DNA from: Alphaproteobacteria bacterium
Lineage (GTDB): Bacteria; Pseudomonadota; Alphaproteobacteria; SMXQ01
Assembly: GCA_030831315.1 (NCBI GenBank)
Contig: JAURLI010000011.1
Location: forward strand, 43,572 to 107,571
Length of the DNA: 64,000 nucleotides
Direction: 5' to 3'
Part shown: one piece after another, positions 19,276-29,936 of the stretch
How positions within the stretch are numbered: the first letter of the stretch is position 1
Layout: every line of letters starts with the position of its first letter
Position numbers and translations under genes: made by a program
The notes under the pieces: generated by a model
What the model was told of the DNA's origin: nothing
Databases searched by the model: none
What the model saw: the letters and a program-made list of their open reading frames with translations, nothing else

Positions 19276-20015
19276 TTGTTCTCTCCAGCGGCAAGGTCGA
19301 CCAGCGCCTTGCGTTCCCGTTTGGCCACGACACTGCGCGCGATCAGTTTGCCCGCAACCACCACCGACACGGCGCCGAGCGCCGCCGCGGCGGTTTCCAG
19401 CCAGTGGCCATGCCTGTCGATCAGACCCTTGCTCCAGCCCGCGATGGCGGGATCGCTGATCCAGATTTCGCCCGCGATCCAGCCGATCAGGCCGGCGCCG
19501 AGCGCGACGAAGATCGGATAGCGGATCAGGATCTTCAGGATCAGCGTGCTGCCGTAGATGATCAACGGCACGCTGATGGCAAGCCCGACGCCGATCAACA
19601 CGATATCACCCTTTGCCGCGGCGACGATGGCGATCACGTTGTCGAGGCTCATCACCGCATCGGCGACGACGATGGTCTTGATCGCGGCCCATATGCCGGC
19701 GGCGGCACCGTTGCCGTTTTCGTTCTCGCCGTTTTCCTCGTGCTCGGGGACCAGCATCTTCACGCCGATCCAGACCAGCAGCACGGCGCCGATGATCTTG
19801 AGATAGGGGATTGCCATCAGCTCGACGATGAAGAAACAGAAGATCAGGCGCAGCACCACGGCGCCGCCGGCGCCCAGCCAGATCGCCTTGCTGCGCAGGT
19901 GGACCGGCAGCGAGCGCGAGGCCAGCGCGATCACCACCGCGTTGTCGCCCGACAGCACGATGTTGACGCCGAGGATCTTGATAAGCCCTTCCCAGAATTC
20001 AGGCGAGGTCAGCAT
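19272..20015 (-). CDS. TerC family integral membrane protein
   Basis: 247 residues with about seven membrane segments. The TerC motifs with acidic residues inside the membrane are present: LSGDNAVVIALA near the N-terminus and DAVMSLDNVIAIVA in the middle. A Glu/Asn-rich cytosolic loop (EHEENGENENGNG) lies between. TerC relatives such as Alx, MeeF and MeeY export manganese or support metalation of secreted enzymes; that role is an inference here. It precedes and overlaps the Usp gene. A palindrome covers the region just upstream of its ATG. Confidence 0.9.
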   Translation of the reverse strand: MLTSPEFWEGLIKILGVNIVLSGDNAVVIALASRSLPVHLRSKAIWLGAGGAVVLRLIFCFFIVELMAIPYLKIIGAVLLVWIGVKMLVPEHEENGENENGNGAAAGIWAAIKTIVVADAVMSLDNVIAIVAAAKGDIVLIGVGLAISVPLIIYGSTLILKILIRYPIFVALGAGLIGWIAGEIWISDPAIAGWSKGLIDRHGHWLETAAAALGAVSVVVAGKLIARSVVAKRERKALVDLAAGENK

Positions 20016-20021
20016 TTTCGT

Positions 20022-20039
20022 TTAAACCCGTGGGTATAA
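20022..20039. promoter_or_regulatory. Imperfect palindrome upstream of the TerC gene
   Basis: TTAAACCCGTGGGTATAA is symmetric except for one base pair (arms TTA-x-ACCC and GGGT-x-TAA around a central dinucleotide). It begins seven bases before the terC-family ATG, where a repressor or an RNA structure would block ribosome access. I see no yybP-ykoY manganese riboswitch here. Confidence 0.3.
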
Positions 20040-20137
20040 GTACGTGGTGCCGGGGAAGCTATGACGCCTCAGGCCCGGCTGTCCAGCGAAAGCGGTTCGC
20101 AACGGGGGGTTCGGGAAATATGGAAAGGGTGGGCCGC

Positions 20138-21001
20138 TCAGCGGCGCTCGCCCGCTTCCTTTTCTAGCTTTTCGATATTGCCGCGCAGGCTTTCGAGCCA
20201 GGGCGCATCTGGCGGCGACGTGCGCTCCAGCTCGCGCCAGAGTGCCAGCGCACCCGCCCGGTCGCCCGCCTGAGCGAGCGCGAGGCCCCGGTAGAACCGC
20301 GCCCCGGGATTGGCGGGCTCTGCCGCCAGCGCGGCATCGAAAGCGGCGCGCGCGGTGGGAGTTATGGTGCCGTTCTCGGCCGCCAGCCACGCCTCGCCAT
20401 AGGCAATGGCGATGGTCGCGCGGCTCTTCGGGTCCTTGGCCTTGGCGAGCAGCGAGCGGAACAGCGCTTCCGCCTCGCCTGCGCGATCAAGCCGGCGGTA
20501 AAGCCGGACCAGAAGCGCCCAGCCCTGCGCCTCGTCCGGGCTTTCGGCGAGGCGCGCCTCGATCATCTTGCCCATGGCGGCAAGGGTTTCGGGCCCGGGC
20601 ATCTTTGCAGCGGGTGTTGCCGGGCGTTCGGCGAAGGGCAGACCGGGCAGGCCGGGCGCGCCGGTGAACAGGTACACCGCGCCCGACAGGGCGGGCAGGG
20701 CGACGATCAGCGCCAGCGCCACGGCACGCAAGCCGCGGCTTGCCGGTTGCGGGGTGGCGGCCGCATCGCCATCGAGGACGGAAAGCGCGCGGCGTTCGAT
20801 CTCGGCACGGGCGGCAGCGGCTTCTTCTGTCCCGATCAGTCCGCGTTCGGCGTCACGTTCGATCTCGGCCAATTGGTCGCGGTATATGGCGCGATCGAAA
20901 TCGGCACGCGACGGTGCCGCGCCGACACGACGCAACAGGGGCCAGCCGAGTGCGACCGCCGCAGCGCCCGCCATGAGGGCGAGGATCGAGGCAAGGATCA
21001 T
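20138..21001 (-). CDS. ccmI: Cytochrome c biogenesis protein CcmI (TPR apocytochrome chaperone)
   Basis: 287 residues. Two membrane segments near the N-terminus (about 1-20 and about 95-115) flank a charged cytosolic loop with the conserved YRDQLAEIERDAERGLIG. The periplasmic C-terminal part is helical with TPR-like repeats (EAQGWALLVRLYRRLDRAGEAEALF; PGARFYRGLALAQAGDRAGALALW). CcmI holds apocytochrome c for haem ligation by CcmF and CcmH. Last gene of the ccm operon; its ATG overlaps the ccmH stop. Confidence 0.92.
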   Translation of the reverse strand: MILASILALMAGAAAVALGWPLLRRVGAAPSRADFDRAIYRDQLAEIERDAERGLIGTEEAAAARAEIERRALSVLDGDAAATPQPASRGLRAVALALIVALPALSGAVYLFTGAPGLPGLPFAERPATPAAKMPGPETLAAMGKMIEARLAESPDEAQGWALLVRLYRRLDRAGEAEALFRSLLAKAKDPKSRATIAIAYGEAWLAAENGTITPTARAAFDAALAAEPANPGARFYRGLALAQAGDRAGALALWRELERTSPPDAPWLESLRGNIEKLEKEAGERR

Positions 21002-21480
21002 GTGCGCGGCCTCTCGTCGTCTGCGAGCAGTCGGGCAAGGCGCGCGCGTTCCGCATCATCAAGGGCGGCGGGCGCAGGGCGCGCGCGGCGGCGCGCGCGC
21101 AGGGCGATGACGCCGCCGCCAACGACCAGGAGCGCAAAGGGCGCGGCCCATAATGCGACGGTGCTGGATTTGAGCGGCGGCTTCAGCAGGACGAAATCGC
21201 CGTACCGCTGGGTAAGGAAACGCAGCACCTGTTCGTTGCTATCGCCCGCCTTGATGCGTTCGCGCACCAGCACGCGCAGGTCGCGGGCAAGGTCAGCATC
21301 GGAATCGTCGATCGACTGGTTCTGGCAGACGAGGCAGCGCAACTGGCGAAACAATTCACGCGCGCGGGCTTCCTGTGCGGGGTCGGCAAGCGCTTCGTTC
21401 GAGCCGATGGCGAATGCGGGCATCTGGGCCGCATTGAACGCCGCGAAAAGTGATGCCGCGAAAAGAAGGGCGCGCATCAT
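20998..21480 (-). CDS. ccmH: Cytochrome c biogenesis protein CcmH (thioredoxin-like)
   Basis: 160 residues. Signal peptide, then the CxxC motif LRCLVCQNQSI (Cys49, Cys52) that reduces the CXXCH disulfide of apocytochrome c. A membrane anchor (VALWAAPFALLVVGGGVIAL) and basic tail follow. The start is the first of two tandem ATG codons at 21480, which overlaps the ccmG stop as ATGA. The frame remains open upstream, but that part is the ccmG region in another frame. It overlaps ccmI by four bases. Confidence 0.95.
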   Translation of the reverse strand: MMRALLFAASLFAAFNAAQMPAFAIGSNEALADPAQEARARELFRQLRCLVCQNQSIDDSDADLARDLRVLVRERIKAGDSNEQVLRFLTQRYGDFVLLKPPLKSSTVALWAAPFALLVVGGGVIALRARRRARPAPAALDDAERARLARLLADDERPRT

Positions 21481-22034
21481 TTGCCGCCGCCTTCGCGCAG
21501 CAGCCGCTCGATCACGGGGGCGATCCGGTCGGGGTATTCGCTGGCATGAATGGGGCCCACGTGCTTGTGGCGGATGATGCCGCGCGCATCGATGATGAAA
21601 GTCTCGGGTACGCCGTAGACGCCGAAGTCGATGGCCGCGCGGCCCTGGCGGTCGGAAGCGACGACGGCAAACGGGTTGCCGAGCTCCGCCAGCCATTTCT
21701 TCGCATCCTCGGGCTTGTCCTTGTAGTTCAGCCCGACGATGCGCAGGCGCTTGTCGGCGGCCATGCGCATCAGGACCGGATGCTCCACCCGGCAGGGAAG
21801 GCACCACGATGCAAAGACGTTGAACACGGTGACGGCGCCTTTCAGGTCGGCCTCCGTCACGGAACCGTTGCCGTCCAGGCGCGGCAGCGAAAACGCGGGG
21901 ACCGGCTTGCCGACGAGCGGCGAAGGCACGGCGCCCGGATCGCGGGTCTTGTCGGCGAGCAGCATGAAGAAGATCGCGCCGAGAATGATCAGTGCCGAAA
22001 CCGGAAGAATGAACAAGAGACGGCGCATGGTCAT
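21477..22034 (-). CDS. dsbE: Periplasmic thiol:disulfide oxidoreductase CcmG/DsbE
   Basis: 185 residues. An N-terminal membrane anchor is followed by a thioredoxin fold with FASWCLPCRVEHP (Cys78, Cys81) and the cis-proline segment GVYGVPETF. It keeps the haem-binding cysteines of apocytochrome c reduced. The start ATG at 22034 overlaps the ccmF stop as ATGA; a second ATG two codons later is possible. Confidence 0.95.
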   Translation of the reverse strand: MTMRRLLFILPVSALIILGAIFFMLLADKTRDPGAVPSPLVGKPVPAFSLPRLDGNGSVTEADLKGAVTVFNVFASWCLPCRVEHPVLMRMAADKRLRIVGLNYKDKPEDAKKWLAELGNPFAVVASDRQGRAAIDFGVYGVPETFIIDARGIIRHKHVGPIHASEYPDRIAPVIERLLREGGGK

Positions 22035-24037
22035 GCGGCTCCGGCTGCGGGCGTTTCGGCGCTGCGGGTCTTGCGCGCAGGTGCGCCGACACGATGACGC
22101 CGGTCGGCAAGCGAAATCAGCCCGCCCACCACCATGATCACGGCGCCGATCCAGATCCAGGGCACCAGCGGATTGTGATAGAGGCGCACCGTCCAGCCCG
22201 CCTTCCCGCCTTCCCCCGCCTTGGGCGCGACCGGATCGCCGATGACGGCGTAGATATCGGCCAGCCACGTCGTGTGGATCGCCGCTTCGGTCGTCGTCTG
22301 TGGCGGCGTGACGAAAGCGCGTTTTTCCGGGCGCAGCACGGTCACGACATTGCCCTTGCGGGTGACGCTCATGGCGGCGCGCTCGGCGGTGTAATTGGGG
22401 CCGGGGACCTTTTCAACGCGATCGAGGGTGACGCGGTATCCGGCGAGATCGACGCCATCGCCCGGCGCCATCACCAGCACGCGTTCGCTCTGCCATGCGG
22501 CCGAGGCGGTAATGCCCAACACGATCACCGCCATTGATACGTGCGCCACGGTCATGCCGATGGCGGCGGGCGGCAAATGCGCGAGACGCCGCAGGCTTTC
22601 GCGCAACGGAATGCGGAACAGGCGGATGCGTTCGGCCAGTTCACTCAACGCGCCCATGAACAGCCAGCACGCGAGCCCGACGCCCAGCACCGCCATCAGC
22701 GGCCCATCGTTGAGCAGGATGGCCCCGCAGATGACGATGCCCGTGACAATGGCGGCAATGCGCAGGCGGGCGAGCACGCCGGGCAGGTCGCCGCGCTTCC
22801 AGGCCAGCATCGGGCCGATGCCCATGGCAACGATCAGCGGCGCCATGATCGGAACGAAGGTCAGGTTGTAATAGGGCGCGCCGACGGAAACCTTGCCCGC
22901 GTCCAGCGCTTCGAGCAGCAGCGGATAAAGCGTGCCGAGCAGCACCGTCGCCGTCGCGGTGGCGAGCAGCAGGTTGTTGAGCACAAGGCCGCCTTCGCGC
23001 GAAATCGGCGCGAACACCCCGCCGGTGCGCAAACCCGGCGCGCGCCACGCATAGAGACCAAGACTGCCCACCGCGGCGATCAGCAGCAGCGCCAGAATGA
23101 ACAGGCCGCGGCCCGGATCGGTGGCGAAGGTATGCACGGAGGTCAGCACGCCCGAGCGCACGAGGAAGGTTCCCATCATCGCCAGGATGAAGGTCAGGAT
23201 GGCGAGCAGGATAGTCCAGCTTTTCAGCGCATCGCGTTTTTCGACGACGATGGCCGAATGCAGAAGCGCGGTTCCCGCGAGCCACGGCATGAAAGAGGCG
23301 TTCTCGACCGGGTCCCAGAACCAGAAGCCGCCCCAGCCCAGCTCGTAATAGGCCCACCAGCTGCCGAGCGCGATGCCGAGCGTCAGCGCGCACCACGCGG
23401 CAAGGGTCCACGGCCGCACCCAGCGCGCCCATGCGGCATCGACGCGGCCTTCGATCAGCGCCGCGACGGCGAAGGCGAAGGCGACGGAAAAACCGACATA
23501 GCCCAGATAGAGAAACGGCGGATGAAAGGCGAGGCCCGGGTCCTGCAGGATGGGGTTGAGGCCGCGCCCGTCCATGGGCGCCGGATCGACGCGCAAAAAC
23601 GGGTTCGATGTCGCCAGTATGAACAGCAGGAAGGCGAGGCCGATCATGCCCTGCACGGCCAGCACGCGCGCGCGCAGCTCATGCGGCAGGTTGCGCCCGA
23701 AGACGGCGATGGCGGCGCCGAACAGCGCCAGGATCAGAACCCACAGCACCATCGAGCCTTCGTGGTTTCCCCACACGCCCGCGATCTTGTAGAGCATCGG
23801 CTTGGCCGAATGGGAATTCTGCACCACGTTGGCGACGGAGAAATCCGACACGACATAGGCATGCATGAGGCTGAAGAAGGCCACGGTGATGAACAGGAAC
23901 TGTGCGACGGCTGCCGTCCGGCCGCTGTCCATCAGTCGTTGATCGCCGCGCGCGGCACCCGCCAGCGGCAGAACGCATTGGAAGGCCGCAATCAGCGCGG
24001 CAAGGATCAGTGCGAAATGCCCCGTCTCGGCGATCAC
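22031..24037 (-). CDS. ccmF: Cytochrome c haem lyase subunit CcmF
   Basis: 668 residues with many membrane helices. The WWD haem-handling segment WGGFWFWDPVENASFMPWLAGT and the flanking HFALILAALIAAFQ and FHPPFLYLGYVGFSVAFA segments are typical. CcmF forms the haem lyase with CcmH and CcmI. The start is GTG at 24037, overlapping the ccmE stop as GTGA, and gives the usual opening residues IAETGHFALILA; an ATG further upstream in frame lies within ccmE. Confidence 0.95.
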   Translation of the reverse strand: MIAETGHFALILAALIAAFQCVLPLAGAARGDQRLMDSGRTAAVAQFLFITVAFFSLMHAYVVSDFSVANVVQNSHSAKPMLYKIAGVWGNHEGSMVLWVLILALFGAAIAVFGRNLPHELRARVLAVQGMIGLAFLLFILATSNPFLRVDPAPMDGRGLNPILQDPGLAFHPPFLYLGYVGFSVAFAFAVAALIEGRVDAAWARWVRPWTLAAWCALTLGIALGSWWAYYELGWGGFWFWDPVENASFMPWLAGTALLHSAIVVEKRDALKSWTILLAILTFILAMMGTFLVRSGVLTSVHTFATDPGRGLFILALLLIAAVGSLGLYAWRAPGLRTGGVFAPISREGGLVLNNLLLATATATVLLGTLYPLLLEALDAGKVSVGAPYYNLTFVPIMAPLIVAMGIGPMLAWKRGDLPGVLARLRIAAIVTGIVICGAILLNDGPLMAVLGVGLACWLFMGALSELAERIRLFRIPLRESLRRLAHLPPAAIGMTVAHVSMAVIVLGITASAAWQSERVLVMAPGDGVDLAGYRVTLDRVEKVPGPNYTAERAAMSVTRKGNVVTVLRPEKRAFVTPPQTTTEAAIHTTWLADIYAVIGDPVAPKAGEGGKAGWTVRLYHNPLVPWIWIGAVIMVVGGLISLADRRHRVGAPARKTRSAETPAAGAA

Positions 24038-24513
24038 TTCGTGCCCGCCTCGTCCGGCTTCCACTGGCCGGACTTCTTGATCGCATCGGCGACCTCGCGG
24101 GGCATGTAGGTTTCGTCGTGTTTGGCCAGAACCTCGCGCGCCTCGAACACGGTTTCGCCGCCGCCAGCCTTGAGGCTGCCTTGCGCGACCACGCCCTGGC
24201 CCTCGCGGAACAGGTCGGGAAGGATGCCCCGGTAAACGACGCGCAGGTTATGAGCGGTATCGGTGACGGTGAAGCGGATCTCCGAACCGGCGCGGATGAT
24301 GCTGCCCTTTTCCACCAGCCCGCCGATGCGGATCAAGCGATCCCTCGGGATGTCGGCGCGGGTGGCGATGTCGCTCGGCGAATAGAAGAAGACGAGGCTG
24401 TCCTTGAAGGAATTGAGAATCAGCGTCGCGGCGAGGGCGAGCACCACGGCTGCCGCGCCGAGCAGGTAAAGCCTGCGGCGTCGGCGCGTGAGCGCGGGAC
24501 GGGGAGCGTTCAT
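24034..24513 (-). CDS. ccmE: Periplasmic haem chaperone CcmE
   Basis: 159 residues. A basic N-terminus (RRRRRLYLLG) and one membrane anchor precede an OB-fold domain. The haem-binding histidine lies in LAKHDETYMPREV (His132, with Tyr136), the H-x3-Y arrangement of CcmE. It receives haem from CcmABCD and hands it to CcmF. The ATG overlaps the ccmD stop by four bases. Confidence 0.95.
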   Translation of the reverse strand: MNAPRPALTRRRRRLYLLGAAAVVLALAATLILNSFKDSLVFFYSPSDIATRADIPRDRLIRIGGLVEKGSIIRAGSEIRFTVTDTAHNLRVVYRGILPDLFREGQGVVAQGSLKAGGGETVFEAREVLAKHDETYMPREVADAIKKSGQWKPDEAGTK

Positions 24514-24674
24514 CGTGAGCCGCCCTCCAGCCGCGTCAGCAGCGCTTCTGCAGCGCGCAGCCTTGCGCGCACGCGCAGGCCCATGAATGCCAGCACCGCG
24601 GCGGCAAAGACGAAGGCGGGCCAGACATAGATGCCGTAGCCGTTGAGCCGAATGAAATCGAGGAGCGTCTGCAT
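24510..24674 (-). CDS. ccmD: Haem exporter accessory protein CcmD
   Basis: 54 codons, easily missed. The protein runs MQTLLDFIRLNGYGIYVWPA, then a hydrophobic FVFAAAVLAFMGLRV helix and a basic/charged tail ending LEGGSR. One membrane helix with an N-terminal aromatic GYGIYVW segment and a positive C-terminal side is what CcmD proteins show. CcmD is needed to release holo-CcmE from CcmABC. Its position between ccmC and ccmE and the ATGA overlap with ccmE support the call. Confidence 0.9.
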   Translation of the reverse strand: MQTLLDFIRLNGYGIYVWPAFVFAAAVLAFMGLRVRARLRAAEALLTRLEGGSR

Positions 24675-24689
24675 CACTGGCCCTCCCCC

Positions 24690-25415
24690 CTAACTTTGTC
24701 TGCGTCCGGCGACGATCAGCGCTTCGGCCTTTCGCCGCGCGATCTCGGTGCGCACCGACAGTATCAGGAGTGCGGCGAAATAGGCCATGAAGGCGACCGC
24801 CATCAGCAACAGCGGCCACAGCATGGACGGATGGATCGCGGGCCCGCCCGCGCGCAGCACGCTCGCCGGCTGGTGCAGCGTCGCCCACCATTCGACCGAA
24901 AACTTGATGATCGGAATGTTGACGAAGCCGACGAGCGCCAGAAGTGCCGCCGCGCGCTGGCCGCGGCTTTCGTCGTCGAAGGCGCCGCGCAGCGCGATCA
25001 AGCCGAGATAAAGAAACAGCAGGACCAGCACGGATGTCAGGCGCGCATCCCATACCCACCAGGTGCCCCAGCTCGTCTTGCCCCACAGCATCCCGGTAAC
25101 CAGGCAGATCGCGGTGAAGCCGGCGCCGAGCGGCGCCGCCGCTTCGGCCACGACATGGGCCAGCGGGTGCTTCCAGACCAGTGCGATCGCCGAAAAGGCT
25201 GCGATCACCGTATAGGCGCCGAGCGCCATCCATGCCGAAGGCACGTGGATGTACATGATCCTGACCGAATCGCCTTGCTGGTAATCGGCGGGCGATGCGA
25301 ACAGCGCCAGCACCAAGCCGGCGCCGCCGGCAAGCACGGCTACCGCCCAGCACCACGGCAGAAGCGGTCCGAAGATGCGCATGAAACGCGCGGGATTGGC
25401 GAGGAAGTTGAGCAT
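24690..25415 (-). CDS. ccmC: Haem exporter protein CcmC
   Basis: 241 residues with six membrane segments. It carries the haem-presenting WGTWWVWDARLTS motif and the HVPSAW segment with a conserved histidine. CcmC loads haem onto CcmE. The stop lies 15 bp before the ccmD start; the start is 2 bp after the ccmB stop. Confidence 0.96.
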   Translation of the reverse strand: MLNFLANPARFMRIFGPLLPWCWAVAVLAGGAGLVLALFASPADYQQGDSVRIMYIHVPSAWMALGAYTVIAAFSAIALVWKHPLAHVVAEAAAPLGAGFTAICLVTGMLWGKTSWGTWWVWDARLTSVLVLLFLYLGLIALRGAFDDESRGQRAAALLALVGFVNIPIIKFSVEWWATLHQPASVLRAGGPAIHPSMLWPLLLMAVAFMAYFAALLILSVRTEIARRKAEALIVAGRRQS

Positions 25416-25417
25416 TG

Positions 25418-26083
25418 CTACCTGACCGCCTGTCTCAAAGCCGCCGCCGCCGCAAACGGTGCGAGCGCCAGCGCCGCCAGAAAGAATCCGCCCAGCGCCA
25501 TCAGCCGCGCATCCATCGCCGCACCCGACAGCGCTGTTTCCGTGGCGGCAACGCCGAAGATCAGCACCGGAATATAAAGGGGCAGCACCAGAAGTGAAAT
25601 CAGCACGCCGCCGCGCCGCGCGCCAAGGGTCAGCGCCGCGCCGATGGCGCCGATCAGCGTCAGCGTCGGCGTGCCGAAGAGAAGCGCCAGCATCAGCGCG
25701 GCGAAAGCGTCCGTGGGCAGGTTCAGCATCAGCCCGATGCCGGGTGCTGCAACGATCAGGGGCAGGCCGGTCGTGATCCAGTGCGCGGCCGCCTTGGCCA
25801 GCATGATCAGTTCGAGCGGTGCGTCGGTCATCATCAAGCCGTCGAGGCTGCCATCTTCGAAGTCGGCGGCGAACATGCGCTCGAGCGCCAGCATGGACGC
25901 AAGCAGCGCCGTGACCCAGATCAGCCCCGCGGCCGCGCGTGCCAGGGCCGACGGATCGCCGCCGAGGCCGAAGCCGAACAGCAGCGCCGCCAGCACGAAG
26001 AAGCCGACGGCGGTCAGCGTATCGGCGCCGCGCCGCCAGGCAAGGCGCAGGTCATTGGCGATGATGGCGCAGAGGATTGCCAT
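25418..26083 (-). CDS. ccmB: Haem ABC exporter permease CcmB
   Basis: 221 residues with about six membrane segments and the conserved FEDGSLDGLMM segment after the first pair. CcmB is the membrane partner of the CcmA ATPase in the CcmABCD complex that releases haem-loaded CcmE. The ATG at 26083 abuts the ccmA stop with no gap. Confidence 0.95.
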   Translation of the reverse strand: MAILCAIIANDLRLAWRRGADTLTAVGFFVLAALLFGFGLGGDPSALARAAAGLIWVTALLASMLALERMFAADFEDGSLDGLMMTDAPLELIMLAKAAAHWITTGLPLIVAAPGIGLMLNLPTDAFAALMLALLFGTPTLTLIGAIGAALTLGARRGGVLISLLVLPLYIPVLIFGVAATETALSGAAMDARLMALGGFFLAALALAPFAAAAALRQAVR

Positions 26084-26779
26084 TCACGCCTCCGCATCGA
26101 CGGCAAGGCCGCGATAGAAGGGATCGGAAAGGTCGCTTCCGGCGAAGCGTGCGATCTCGAGCGTCGCGGCACCCTCGGCCCGGATGTCGCCGTGGGTGGC
26201 GATGATGGCGATGCCGCCCGCGGCGCGATGATCGGCAAGGGCCGCTTCGAAGGCGCGTACGGTCGCTGCGTCCAGCGACGTCGTCGGTTCGTCCAGCAGC
26301 CACAACGCACGGCCCGTCGCCAGCACGCGGGCGAGCGCCACCCGGCGCTTCTGTCCCGCCGAAAGCTGGCGGCATTGCAGTTCGGCAAGCGGCGCCAGCG
26401 CGTAAAGATCGATCGCGCGTTGCAGCCAATGGTCGCGCGCAGTGTCGTCGCCGGGGCCGGTGACGCGGCTCCAGAAGGTCAAGATCTCGTGCACGGTGAG
26501 TTCGGGTTTGAGCTGGTCCGCGTGGCCCAGATAGGCGGCGTCGGTTTCGCTGCCGTCCTCGATGACGACCTGACCGCCCGCTTTGGGCAAAAGTCCCGCC
26601 ATGACGCGCAGCAGGCTCGACTTGCCGATGCCGTTGGGTCCGGTCAGCAGAAGCACGCCGCCCGCGGCGACATCGAAGCCGAGCCCGGCGAACAGCACCC
26701 GGCCGCCGCGAATGCAGGCGAGACCCTTGCCGGCGAAGCGGGGAATGCGATGGCGGGGTGGGGTAGCGTCGGAAGGCAT
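26084..26779 (-). CDS. ccmA: Haem ABC exporter ATP-binding protein CcmA
   Basis: 231 residues. Walker A LLTGPNGIGKSSLLR (Lys53), the signature LSAGQKRRVALARVL and Walker B LWLLDEPTTSLD are all intact. It energises release of holo-CcmE. The start ATG at 26779 is where homology begins; the frame is open upstream into the hairpin-rich spacer but encodes nothing recognisable. First gene of the ccmABCDEFGHI operon, divergent from the aconitase gene. Confidence 0.95.
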   Translation of the reverse strand: MPSDATPPRHRIPRFAGKGLACIRGGRVLFAGLGFDVAAGGVLLLTGPNGIGKSSLLRVMAGLLPKAGGQVVIEDGSETDAAYLGHADQLKPELTVHEILTFWSRVTGPGDDTARDHWLQRAIDLYALAPLAELQCRQLSAGQKRRVALARVLATGRALWLLDEPTTSLDAATVRAFEAALADHRAAGGIAIIATHGDIRAEGAATLEIARFAGSDLSDPFYRGLAVDAEA

Positions 26780-26826
26780 GGCGCCCCTATAGCACAGGCC
26801 GGGCCCCGGACGGACGGGCGAATTAA

Positions 26827-26861
26827 AAGCGGCCACCGGAGGGGGGGACCGGTGGCCGCTT
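26827..26861 (-). terminator. Strong hairpin with U-rich tail in the ccm operon leader (terminator or attenuator)
   Basis: AAGCGGCCACCGG (26827-26839) and CCGGTGGCCGCTT (26849-26861) form a perfect 13-bp stem with a loop AGGGGGGGA on the plus strand. On the minus strand the stem is followed by TTTTAATT, the layout of an intrinsic terminator, yet the next minus-strand gene downstream is ccmA, 47 bp further on. It could attenuate ccm transcription or end a leader RNA. Confidence 0.5.
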
Positions 26862-27084
26862 AAGGGACCGGCATCTGTGCGCCGGCCGGAGGCTAATCTG
26901 GAAGGCCTTGCAACGGGGGGAGGGGGGAAAAGCTGCATCGGTCTTCCAGCGCAGCCATCAGAACCCCGGAATGTGACGGGAGTGTGCTGCCAATGGGGCA
27001 AAAATGGGGTATTTTGCCTCCGCCACCTAACCCATTGAAACAACTGTGAATATTATTTGCCGGCCTAGGCGCGGAAAGCGGCGT

Positions 27085-27113
27085 TTGACGGCTCGCGCGT
27101 TTACCGCTAACAC
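27085..27113 (+). promoter_or_regulatory. Candidate promoter of the aconitase gene
   Basis: TTGACG (27085-27090), a 17-bp spacer and TAACAC (27108-27113) resemble a sigma-70 promoter, about 95 bp before the GTG start. Confidence 0.45.
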
Positions 27114-27136
27114 GCCTGTTTCTTTGGCCAATGACC

Positions 27137-27147
27137 CTTTGTATACA
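27137..27147. promoter_or_regulatory. CTTTGTATACA motif downstream of the aconitase promoter candidate
   Basis: Contains the palindrome TGTATACA. It begins about 24 bp after the candidate -10 element, a position where a repressor would act. The identical 11-mer is in the leader of the TRAP operon. Confidence 0.4.
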
Positions 27148-27207
27148 GGCAGCGGCCCGCCCCGGTCCCCGGCGGCGGCGCCCATCCAAGAGCGGGAGAC
27201 CAATACC

Positions 27208-29880
<2,673 letters not shown>

Positions 29881-29888
29881 TCCGCGCC

Positions 29889-29913
29889 GGGTGCGCCCCA
29901 GCAGGGCGCACCC
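29889..29913 (+). terminator. Intercistronic hairpin after acnA
   Basis: GGGTGCGCCC (29889-29898) and GGGCGCACCC (29904-29913) form a perfect 10-bp stem with loop CAGCA, eight bases after the acnA stop. The following CTTTCCC is only weakly T-rich. It may stabilise the acnA mRNA end or reduce read-through into the next gene, which starts 24 bp later. Confidence 0.5.
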
Positions 29914-29936
29914 GACCGCTTTCCCGGCAAGGGAAC

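Larger units (their letters stand above)
26780..27207. other. Divergent intergenic region between ccmA and the aconitase gene
   Basis: 428 bp without a gene. It holds a 13-bp perfect hairpin (26827-26861), a G-rich tract (around 26916-26930), a second inverted repeat GGCAAAA / TTTTGCC (26997-27003 and 27012-27018), a promoter candidate for the aconitase gene and a TTTGTATACA motif. I see no small open frame with a ribosome binding site. Confidence 0.7.

Noticed and set aside
20016..20137. Possible manganese riboswitch upstream of the TerC gene
   Set aside because: The yybP-ykoY conserved loops are not visible; only a short palindrome is present.
22541..24109. Plus-strand open frame opposite ccmF
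   Set aside because: Composition is Gln/His/Arg-rich, typical of an antisense frame; ccmF is complete on the minus strand.
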